Assembly: GCA_022758935.1 (NCBI GenBank)
Contig: JAEMQG010000063.1
Location: forward strand, 1 to 5,224
DNA from: Candidatus Nitrosopumilus sp.
GTDB lineage: Archaea; Thermoproteota; Nitrososphaeria; Nitrososphaerales; Nitrosopumilaceae
Direction: 5' to 3'
DNA length: 5,224 nucleotides
Under the pieces are notes generated by a model. The model made no database searches. It had not been told where the DNA came from and saw only the letters and a list, made by a program, of their open reading frames with translations. The translations under genes were made by a program, and so were the position numbers. This document shows positions 1 to 5,224 of the stretch, piece after piece (the first letter of the stretch is position 1; every line of letters begins with the position of its first letter).

Positions 1-4
1 AAAA

Positions 5-82
5 ATGACACAAAAAAAACAAATCCTCTTTCTTTTATCAGTAACCCTGCTGCTATTTGGAAATTTACAAACTGCATCAGCA
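5..82 (+). other. Signal peptide of the surface protein
   Basis: The first 26 codons encode a classical Sec signal: a lysine pair at residues 4-5, a leucine-rich core (residues 7-18) and the small-residue motif A-S-A at 24-26 before Q27. The mature protein would begin with Q-N-L-D-D. There is no lipobox cysteine, so lipid anchoring is not expected; anchoring is by the C-terminal helix instead. Confidence 0.8.
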
Positions 83-2653
83 CAGAATCTTGATGACACA
101 TCAAAGTATGACATAAAACTTGCAATTACTCCTTCACACATAGAGGAAGGTCCAGCTGGACATCACATAGGTTATCTTTACATTCTTAACAAGAATGGAA
201 TTCCTATAACTTCCTCCGATGACCTTTCAATAAATCTAAGTTCCGATGATCCAGAGATTGCATCAGTTCCGGAAACTATTACCCTCAAAGCAAATGAAGA
301 GTATGTAGCATTTGATGTGACAACTGGAACCTTGGCCGGGGAGACATTGATAACTGCAACTCTAAACTCTAAAACAGCATTTCAAAAGATTCAAGTTGGA
401 AATACGGAAACTCATTTGCCTGATGATCTTATTTTGGAATTAAACATTCCTACCGACGTGATGCACGTAAACTCTGCCATGCCATTTTCTGTTTATTTGA
501 AAACTACTGATGGCAATGTAATTCGTGCACCATTTGATATTGATGTAAATCTAGAATATGAAAAATCTCTGGCTTCTGCACATTCTGATGTCTTGACTAT
601 TAAAGAAGGAGAATATTACGCATGGTCAACATTTGAAACCAACAGCAAAGTAGGAAATACTTTTTTGCGTGCAACGCAGATAGAATCTGGACTAGACACT
701 GCAAAAAGCATTAAAATTTCATCCACCCTTCCTACATCATTAAAGATTGACGTTTTTCCAAAATTAATTGCTGCTGACGTCAATAAACAAGTAGATATTT
801 TCGTCAGTGTTGTTGACTCTGATGGAAATCCCACAATTACACCAAAAGACATACCGCTAAATTTTTTCTCAGATAATCAATATCCTGTCGCTGAAAAATT
901 AGATGACACTATGAAAGAATCAAAAACCGTAATTAAAAAAGGCCAGTTTGGATATTATCTTAGAGAAAATTTGAATCTTTTTAATGTGCTTAAAAATGAT
1001 ATTACGATTGGGGTGAGTGCTGAAGGCTACGGTGTTGATACAGATACATTTTCGACTGTGGGAACACCTATGAGTATAGATGATAAAAAAATAACTAAAA
1101 CTGATACGACATCAGTAAAGGACACGGAAATTAGAAATGAAATAATAACTAAAAAGGATATACAGCTTTTTATTCCTGACAGAATGCCTGCTAACGCTAC
1201 TACGATAGTAACTTATCAACTCAATGCGATTGAGACTGATGATGATGATCCAGATGTAGTAGATGTTGCAACAGATAATCAAAATCAATCAGATGAGGAT
1301 AAACTAATTTATTCCATTGACGATCTAGCGAACGATGAATTATATCCAATTCAAGCAACCGACAGCTATTATTCAGATGGATATGTGACAACACTTAATG
1401 TAATATCTGGAGACAATAATCTAGTCGCAGTAAAAGATATTGGAAAAATTGAATCTACACACTCGTTTGGAACTACGATGATTTCTAGTGGACAAAAAAG
1501 TGGAACTGTTTGGATCTCCGCATCTGTCCAGGGTGTTGGGTCTGATTCAAAAGAAATTGAAGTTGTAAACACACTTGAGCAAAAAGAAGCCAGAATTTTT
1601 TCTCCAACTGGTGAAAACAGCATACTATTTGATCGTGAAGGCAATTTTGACGTGTTTTTGATTGCTATTGATGCAGAGGACAGACCAAAAGTTTTGAAGC
1701 ATGATTCAAAGTATTTGATTACCCCAACTAATGGGTTGATGGAAATAAAAAAGGATAGCACATTTGTATTTGCAAAACTTCATAGTGATTCATTTGGATT
1801 AACTGAGGATGAGAACTCGATAGTTCTCAAAGCAACCCCAATTGGAGAAAACACCGATATGTCTCTAGAATCCAAAAAAACCTTTGTTACTCAGCCATCC
1901 TCAAAGATGCAAGTACTATTTCCACTAGATGAAATTAATGCAAACGATGAACATAACTTGGGTATTGTGCAAATTGTTGACCTTCAGGGAAATCCCATAA
2001 TTCCTGAATCCGATGTAAAATCAAAAATCACCTCATCTAACGAGAAGATAGTTCAAGCAATTGATGATGCTACAATTCAATCTGGGCTTTCTTATGCCTT
2101 ATTCCCAATTCAGACTACGGGTGTTGCAGGAAACTCTGTAATTTCAGCTAGCGCAAAAGGTGTAATTGGAACAAATGATAAAATTAACACCGTTGTGTCA
2201 CTTGCAAAATTAAAAATATCTACAAGCGGATTAATTGATAAAATACAAGCAAACCAGCCAGTGGAAATTACATTATTTATTGATGATGAAAATGCAGAAT
2301 CAGTAACTGGTGCACTAATCAAAATTCAAACTGATGGAAACTCATCAGTTGACACAAATACGATCAGGACAGATGCTGATGGCAGTGCGGTTATTAGATT
2401 AACTGCGACAAACGGCACTCATACTTCAATTGATCTTATTGCAACTGCAGAAGGATATATCGACGGACAGGATTCATTACTCATCAATGTAGATGTTCCA
2501 GAAAAATCAATCCAATTTGCAAATCTGGCATTGCCTGAATGGATTGGCTATGTAATCATTGCAGTGATATTAATGATAGTAATTATAGTTGTGTTATTCT
2601 TAAAAAAATCAAAGGTCAAGGTAGCTGAAGAATGGGAAGAAGAAGAAATTTAA
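5..2653 (+). CDS. Large secreted Ig-like repeat surface protein with C-terminal membrane anchor
   Basis: I do not recognise a named gene; the architecture is that of an archaeal cell-surface protein. Residues 1-26 form a signal peptide: basic start (TQKK), hydrophobic core, and a likely cleavage site after ASA before QN. Residues 36-830 are almost entirely predicted beta-sandwich and divide into about seven units of roughly 100 residues (near 36-132, 141-240, 244-353, 385-522, 526-630, 633-732, 734-830). Several units share a 'DGNP' turn and a closing G-N-T-x-I-x-A-(S/T) strand; the last looks most like a Big_1/invasin-type domain. A very acidic stretch (about 410-435) interrupts unit 4. Residues 846-866 are a transmembrane helix, followed by a basic stop-transfer and a short acidic cytoplasmic tail. 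Sequons NLS, NAT, NQS, NSS and NGT could be N-glycosylated. Only four bases precede the ATG, so promoter and RBS are outside the window; the signal peptide supports this start. Adhesion, envelope scaffold or S-layer-associated roles are inferences. Confidence 0.85.
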   Translation: MTQKKQILFLLSVTLLLFGNLQTASAQNLDDTSKYDIKLAITPSHIEEGPAGHHIGYLYILNKNGIPITSSDDLSINLSSDDPEIASVPETITLKANEEYVAFDVTTGTLAGETLITATLNSKTAFQKIQVGNTETHLPDDLILELNIPTDVMHVNSAMPFSVYLKTTDGNVIRAPFDIDVNLEYEKSLASAHSDVLTIKEGEYYAWSTFETNSKVGNTFLRATQIESGLDTAKSIKISSTLPTSLKIDVFPKLIAADVNKQVDIFVSVVDSDGNPTITPKDIPLNFFSDNQYPVAEKLDDTMKESKTVIKKGQFGYYLRENLNLFNVLKNDITIGVSAEGYGVDTDTFSTVGTPMSIDDKKITKTDTTSVKDTEIRNEIITKKDIQLFIPDRMPANATTIVTYQLNAIETDDDDPDVVDVATDNQNQSDEDKLIYSIDDLANDELYPIQATDSYYSDGYVTTLNVISGDNNLVAVKDIGKIESTHSFGTTMISSGQKSGTVWISASVQGVGSDSKEIEVVNTLEQKEARIFSPTGENSILFDREGNFDVFLIAIDAEDRPKVLKHDSKYLITPTNGLMEIKKDSTFVFAKLHSDSFGLTEDENSIVLKATPIGENTDMSLESKKTFVTQPSSKMQVLFPLDEINANDEHNLGIVQIVDLQGNPIIPESDVKSKITSSNEKIVQAIDDATIQSGLSYALFPIQTTGVAGNSVISASAKGVIGTNDKINTVVSLAKLKISTSGLIDKIQANQPVEITLFIDDENAESVTGALIKIQTDGNSSVDTNTIRTDADGSAVIRLTATNGTHTSIDLIATAEGYIDGQDSLLINVDVPEKSIQFANLALPEWIGYVIIAVILMIVIIVVLFLKKSKVKVAEEWEEEEI
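2540..2602 (+). other. C-terminal transmembrane anchor of the surface protein
   Basis: Residues 846-866 (from W846 through the I/V/L-rich core to L866) form one uninterrupted hydrophobic helix. They are followed by K867, K868 and K870 and then an acidic tail rich in glutamate. With the N-terminal signal peptide this gives a type I topology: the whole Ig-like ectodomain faces outward and about 16 residues lie in the cytoplasm. Confidence 0.85.
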
Positions 2654-2757
2654 CTTGAACCTATTTTGAAGATCACTTAAATTAAGATTAAAAGTAATGG
2701 TAGAACGAACATTCTGGATTAGACAATGTCGTAATTTCAGACTAGCAAAAAAATAGA
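2654..2757. other. Convergent intergenic spacer
   Basis: This 104-bp AT-rich spacer lies between the 3' ends of the surface-protein gene (plus strand) and the cupredoxin gene (minus strand). Its clear signal is a seven-A run near the right end, which reads as a T-run for the minus-strand gene. For the plus-strand gene only a short TTTT (2664-2667) and a small palindrome (CTTAA-A-TTAAG, 2676-2686) are visible, so its terminator is not convincingly identified. No small ORF or RNA gene was seen. Confidence 0.6.
2747..2753 (-). terminator. T-run terminator of the cupredoxin gene
   Basis: Seven consecutive T residues on the minus strand begin four bases past the TAG stop of the cupredoxin gene. 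Archaeal RNA polymerase commonly terminates at such T-runs without needing a hairpin, and I see no strong stem here. Placement directly after the stop makes the assignment reasonable. Confidence 0.5.
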
Positions 2758-3240
2758 CTAAGGCAACACGACTAGTTGTCCAATCATGCTTGGTAAATCA
2801 TAACTACAATAATAGGTAAATGTTCCCACCGTGTCTGCTGTAAAAGTAAATACTTTACTCTCTCCACCTGCCAGATCATAATTCATGCTGTATGGTGCTT
2901 CCATAGTAAACGTATGTCTGTCATCTGGTGTCTCTGCAGTATTAATAAAGTGGATTGTGATATGGTCTCCTTTGTGAACTATGATCTCTGTTAAAGAGAA
3001 TACAGCTACTGGAACACCTAATTTTTCTTCATCAGCGTTTAACTCTTGTGTAAAAATATAAAATTCATTCTTGCCTACTCCTGGAGCCCCTATCTCCAAA
3101 TTTTCTTTTACTTCATCGTTTTTAATTGAATCGAGATTATTATTAATTGCAACAAGCATTATCAATGCGACACCTGACATAATAATTGCTATGCTAATTC
3201 CAATAATCATTCCAACAGTCAACATTTTGCTTGAACTCAT
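2758..3240 (-). CDS. Membrane-anchored cupredoxin-domain protein (N2OR CuA-like fold, atypical copper site)
   Basis: 160 residues. Residues 8-31 form one N-terminal membrane helix, an uncleaved anchor; the acidic segment after it suggests the C-terminal domain is outside. Residues about 60-160 are a cupredoxin domain: a G-D-H-I-T-I-H-F strand (91-98), a ligand-loop H109 (D-D-R-H-T-F), the F-T-F-T-A-D-x-x-G-T-F-x-Y-Y-C strand ending at C145, then M152 and a closing G-Q-L-V-V strand. The H-x-F ... Y-Y-C pattern recalls the CuA domain of nitrous-oxide reductase and cytochrome oxidase subunit II. However, the loop is C-x2-D-x3-M: the second CuA Cys is absent, and Asp148 sits where type 1 copper proteins have His (C-x2-H). 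Ammonia-oxidising archaea encode many small copper proteins thought to replace cytochrome c; electron transfer is the inferred role, but copper binding is uncertain. The gene is alone, convergent with its downstream and divergent from its upstream neighbour. Confidence 0.85.
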   Translation of the reverse strand: MSSSKMLTVGMIIGISIAIIMSGVALIMLVAINNNLDSIKNDEVKENLEIGAPGVGKNEFYIFTQELNADEEKLGVPVAVFSLTEIIVHKGDHITIHFINTAETPDDRHTFTMEAPYSMNYDLAGGESKVFTFTADTVGTFTYYCSYDLPSMIGQLVVLP

Positions 3241-3273
3241 GAATCTAATCCCATTTACTGGTATTGACTATTA

Positions 3274-3280
3274 CTTAAAG
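3274..3280 (-). promoter_or_regulatory. Candidate TATA box for the cupredoxin gene
   Basis: On the minus strand this reads CTTTAAG, within the AT-rich string CTTTAAGTAATA, about 37 nt before the ATG. With the usual archaeal spacing of about 26 nt to the start site, transcription would begin roughly 10 nt before the ATG. A GGGAT string lies in that leader and could act as a weak ribosome-binding site. A second candidate, TTTAAA at 3307-3312, would give a leader of about 40 nt. Confidence 0.35.
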
Positions 3281-3342
3281 TAGATTTTTGGTGCAATTGA
3301 TACAAATTTAAACATTTTATTTGCAAATATGGGTCACAATAC

Positions 3343-3390
3343 CAATAATTGATAAACATCAAACAATTATTTCGATAACCAATATTATTG
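3343..3390. repeat. Cluster of short CAAT/ATTG palindromes and repeats
   Basis: CAAT-A-ATTG (3343-3351) and CAATA-T-TATTG (3380-3390) are both perfect odd-centred palindromes. AATAATTG (3344-3351) pairs with CAATTATT (3364-3371) across 12 nt. ACCAATA occurs directly repeated at 3341-3347 and 3378-3384, and AATTGATA occurs at 3295-3302 and 3347-3354. They lie mid-way between two divergent promoters, a natural place for regulator binding. The region is AT-rich, so chance occurrence is a serious alternative. Confidence 0.35.
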
Positions 3391-3440
3391 CAAGATGTGA
3401 ATCTGGCAACAAACACTAGAGAAAATAGTTGGCAAATATC

Positions 3441-3446
3441 TTATAA
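3441..3446 (+). promoter_or_regulatory. Candidate TATA box for the prenyltransferase gene
   Basis: TTATAA in the context ATCTTATAACTA is the best TATA-like string upstream of the prenyltransferase. The expected archaeal start site, about 26 nt downstream, falls near 3466-3470. That would leave a leader of about 12-16 nt before the GTG start, with no Shine-Dalgarno sequence in it. Confidence 0.45.
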
Positions 3447-3481
3447 CTATCAGTAATATTATGCCATGACATTGCAAAATC

Positions 3482-4387
3482 GTGGGATTTGTAAAAACTC
3501 AGACTAACAGTATATGCGTCTGGTTAAGGGTAATTCGCATTAGATTTCTCTTGGCATCCGTTATTGCCGTATCTGTCGGACTGGCAATAACTTGGCGTCA
3601 AAACTCCATGATTTCTCCTCTTGATGCGGTTTTAACATTTGGTGGTGTCTTGGCGCTTCATGCAAGCGTTGATCTGTTAAACGATTACTGGGATTACAAA
3701 AGAGGAATAGATACTACAACAACAAGAACGAAAATGAGTGGCGGAACTGGTGTTCTACCTGAAGGACTACTAAAGCCAGCCTCTGTTTATCGCGCAGGAA
3801 TCGTATTTTTAATAATTGGCACAATAATTGGAATCTATTTCGTATTTACTGATGGAATTACCATCGCGGCCATTTTGGGATTTGCTATCTTGTCCATCTA
3901 TTTTTACTCTACAAAAATTGTAGACTCTGGCTTGGCCGAGTTTTTTGTAGCAGTAAAGGGAACAATGATTGTAATTGGGACCTACTTTATCCAATCCAGC
4001 CAAATAACCCTGGAGTCGATTTTAGCTGGAATTGTGGTGGGTGTCTTGTCCTCACTTGTACTCTTTGTTGCATCTTTTCCAGATTATGATGCGGACAAAT
4101 CTGGGGGACGAAAAACTCTAGTCATTGTAGTAGGCAAAAAAAAGGCGTCTTTTCTGTTTTGGATCTTTCCTACGATCTCGTACTCTGTAATTATTTTTGG
4201 CATTTCTACAGGTACATTCCCAATTTTATCACTTATCACATTCTCTAGCATTCCATTAATTATAAGAGCATGGCTGGAACTGAAAAAAAATTTTAATTTT
4301 GCAGACAAGTTGCTACCTTCAATGTCTTTTACATTGATGTTTAGCAGAATTACAGGAGCATTGTTTGTGCTCAGTTTTTTTACCTAG
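3482..4387 (+). CDS. UbiA-family prenyltransferase, probably 1,4-dihydroxy-2-naphthoate polyprenyltransferase (MenA-type)
   Basis: 301 residues, the usual length for MenA. These integral membrane enzymes transfer a polyprenyl chain from its diphosphate to an aromatic acceptor; for MenA this is the membrane-attachment step of menaquinone synthesis. About nine hydrophobic segments run from residue 22 to the C-terminus. The first Asp-rich motif is N67-D68-Y-W-D71-Y-K-R-G-I-D77; the second is D201-Y-D203-A-D205-K-S-G-G-R-K-T. Both bind prenyl diphosphate through magnesium. The following G-G-T-G-V-L-P-E-G stretch (87-95) is typical of MenA-like members. Other UbiA possibilities are digeranylgeranylglyceryl-phosphate synthase or a heme/chlorin prenyltransferase; the motifs favour MenA, and ammonia-oxidising archaea are known to contain menaquinones. 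The start is GTG: the only in-frame ATG upstream (3461) meets TGA two codons later, and later starts would cut the first helix. A T-run overlaps its 3' end. It precedes the aldo/keto reductase by 51 nt on the same strand. Confidence 0.85.
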   Translation: MGFVKTQTNSICVWLRVIRIRFLLASVIAVSVGLAITWRQNSMISPLDAVLTFGGVLALHASVDLLNDYWDYKRGIDTTTTRTKMSGGTGVLPEGLLKPASVYRAGIVFLIIGTIIGIYFVFTDGITIAAILGFAILSIYFYSTKIVDSGLAEFFVAVKGTMIVIGTYFIQSSQITLESILAGIVVGVLSSLVLFVASFPDYDADKSGGRKTLVIVVGKKKASFLFWIFPTISYSVIIFGISTGTFPILSLITFSSIPLIIRAWLELKKNFNFADKLLPSMSFTLMFSRITGALFVLSFFT

Positions 4388-4398
4388 TTTCAAATTTT
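4375..4398 (+). terminator. T-rich terminator at the prenyltransferase 3' end
   Basis: A seven-T run (4375-4381) overlaps the last codons of the prenyltransferase. It is followed by TTT (4388-4390) and TTTT (4395-4398) just past the TAG stop. Successive T-runs of this kind are typical archaeal intrinsic termination signals. If active, they would uncouple the prenyltransferase from the downstream reductase, at least partly. Confidence 0.4.
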
Positions 4399-4409
4399 GA
4401 TACTCTAGA

Positions 4410-4417
4410 CATAAATT
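4410..4417 (+). promoter_or_regulatory. Weak candidate TATA box for the aldo/keto reductase
   Basis: CATAAATT is centred about 26 nt before the ATG at 4439, the spacing expected for a leaderless archaeal transcript. No Shine-Dalgarno sequence is present in front of that ATG, which fits leaderless translation. The match to a TATA box is modest, so this is tentative. Confidence 0.3.
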
Positions 4418-4438
4418 CAACAGCGACTGGTAATTCTT

Positions 4439-5224
4439 ATGAATTCAGGCTTTGCTACTCTGGAAGGGACAAAAAAATTTGTAAGCAATTCAGGCATAAC
4501 ACCATTAAATTTTAAACAAATTCAAAATCTCTTTTTATCCAATGTCGGCATTGGTACCTATCTTGGAGAAGCAAACGAAAAGACGGATATTCTTGTAAAA
4601 AATGCCGTCAAGCAATCTGTCTTATCTGGAATTAATGTAATAGATACTGCAATTAACTATAGGGCACAAAAGGCAGAGCGCTCTGTAGGAAAAGCGATCT
4701 CCGAATTGATTGATGAGGAAAAAATCTCACGTGATCAAATTTTCATCAGTTCAAAAAACGGCTATGTCACTAATGACGCAGATGTGAAACAGGACTTTTG
4801 GGAATATGTCAAAAATGAATATGTACAAAAAGGAGTTGTAAATGAAGGCGATATCACCTCTGGATATCATTGTATGACTACTGCATATCTTGATGATCAA
4901 CTTAATCGCAGTTTGAAAAATTTGGGATTGGATTGCATTGATTTAATGTATTTGCATAATGCTGTTGAGGGTCAAATCAAGGATGTCTCAAAGGAAAAAT
5001 TTTTGCAAAATCTCAAAGATGTCTTTGCATTGTATGAGCAGAAAAGAAAGGAAGGAAAAATTAAATTTTATGGTATGGCCACATGGGAGTGCTTTCGCGT
5101 TTCTTCTGATAATCCCCAGTATCTATCCCTGAACGATGTAATTGAATTGGCAAAAAAAGTTGGAGGAAATAATCACGGTTTTAGATTCATTCAGCTTCCA
5201 TACAACATGTATTATGATCAAGCA
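4439..5224 (+). CDS. Aldo/keto reductase (AKR) family protein, 3' end outside window
   Basis: The frame is open from ATG 4439 to the last base (262 complete codons); the C-terminus is missing. It is an NADPH-type aldo/keto reductase TIM barrel: G-I-G-T-Y-L-G on strand 1 (37-43), then N-V-I-D-T-A-I-N-Y (66-74) holding catalytic D69 and Y74, F-I-S-S-K (102-106) with catalytic K106, and D-C-I-D-L-M-Y-L-H-N (165-174) with catalytic H173. The tetrad D/Y/K/H is therefore complete. The Lys-to-His distance is 67 residues against about 33 in classical members, because of an extra segment (about 109-145) ending in G-Y-H-C-M. There is also an N-terminal extension of roughly 20 residues. The substrate cannot be read from sequence. 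It follows the prenyltransferase on the same strand, but T-runs between them make a shared transcript uncertain. An in-frame TAA at 4412-4414 excludes a longer start. Confidence 0.85.
   Translation, partial: MNSGFATLEGTKKFVSNSGITPLNFKQIQNLFLSNVGIGTYLGEANEKTDILVKNAVKQSVLSGINVIDTAINYRAQKAERSVGKAISELIDEEKISRDQIFISSKNGYVTNDADVKQDFWEYVKNEYVQKGVVNEGDITSGYHCMTTAYLDDQLNRSLKNLGLDCIDLMYLHNAVEGQIKDVSKEKFLQNLKDVFALYEQKRKEGKIKFYGMATWECFRVSSDNPQYLSLNDVIELAKKVGGNNHGFRFIQLPYNMYYDQA

Larger units (their letters stand above)
3241..3481. other. Divergent intergenic regulatory region
   Basis: These 241 bp separate the divergent starts of the cupredoxin (minus) and prenyltransferase (plus) genes. They hold TATA-like boxes for each side and, between them, a group of short CAAT/ATTG palindromes at 3294-3299, 3343-3351 and 3380-3390, plus an 8-bp inverted repeat (3344-3351 with 3364-3371). 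No convincing protein-coding gene or structured RNA was seen apart from a 13-codon reading frame at the right edge. Confidence 0.6.

Noticed and set aside
616..852. Minus-strand open frame inside the surface-protein gene (78 codons)
   Set aside because: It lies wholly antisense to a well-supported gene and encodes no recognisable domain.
1369..1761. Minus-strand open frame inside the surface-protein gene (130 codons)
   Set aside because: It is the longest antisense frame but shows no domain, signal or start context, and the plus-strand frame carries a coherent repeat architecture.
2110..2322. Minus-strand open frame of 70 codons within the last Ig-like units
   Set aside because: It is antisense to conserved-looking beta-sandwich units and has no independent support.
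2676..2686. Palindrome CTTAA-A-TTAAG after the surface-protein gene
   Set aside because: It is too short and AT-only to call a terminator hairpin, with no T-run directly after it.
2739..2760. Direct repeat AGACTA flanking the seven-A run
   Set aside because: A 6-bp repeat at this spacing is expected by chance; there is no sign of a mobile-element footprint.
3071..3283. Plus-strand 70-codon frame antisense to the cupredoxin N-terminus
   Set aside because: Its hydrophobic stretch is simply the complement of the cupredoxin membrane helix; there is no promoter or start context.
3809..4308. Two minus-strand open frames inside the prenyltransferase gene
   Set aside because: Both overlap the region holding the prenyltransferase helices and second Asp-rich motif, and their translations show no family signature.

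Overview
This 5.2 kb window most likely comes from an ammonia-oxidising archaeon (Nitrososphaerota, Nitrosopumilus/Nitrosarchaeum-like). The DNA is AT-rich. Start sites lack strong Shine-Dalgarno sequences, and archaeal-type TATA-like boxes lie about 25-40 nt before the starts. The gene set also fits: a large single-pass Ig-like surface protein, a membrane-anchored small cupredoxin, and a MenA-type UbiA prenyltransferase with clean archaeal/bacterial signature motifs. The taxonomic call rests on overall style, not on a marker gene.

Layout: (1) 5-2653, plus strand: an 882-residue secreted, C-terminally membrane-anchored protein built from about seven beta-sandwich (Ig-like) repeats. (2) 2654-2757: a short convergent spacer with a T-run terminator for the minus-strand gene. 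(3) 2758-3240, minus strand: a membrane-anchored cupredoxin that resembles the CuA domain of nitrous-oxide reductase but lacks the usual second copper histidine. (4) 3241-3481: a divergent promoter region with TATA-like boxes for both flanking genes and a cluster of small CAAT/ATTG palindromes. (5) 3482-4387, plus strand: a UbiA-family prenyltransferase, probably the menaquinone-pathway (MenA-type) enzyme, starting with GTG. (6) 4388-4438: a T-rich spacer. (7) 4439 to the window end, plus strand: an aldo/keto reductase cut off by the window after 262 codons. It has a complete catalytic tetrad and an unusually long segment between the catalytic Lys and His.

Functionally, the cupredoxin and the prenyltransferase both plausibly serve the membrane electron-transport chain (copper carrier and menaquinone). 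They share a divergent intergenic region, so co-regulation is possible but not demonstrated. The surface protein and the aldo/keto reductase have no evident link to them. I see no mobile element, CRISPR array, RNA gene or phage-like gene. This looks like an ordinary chromosomal region, and the cupredoxin's copper site is its most unusual point.
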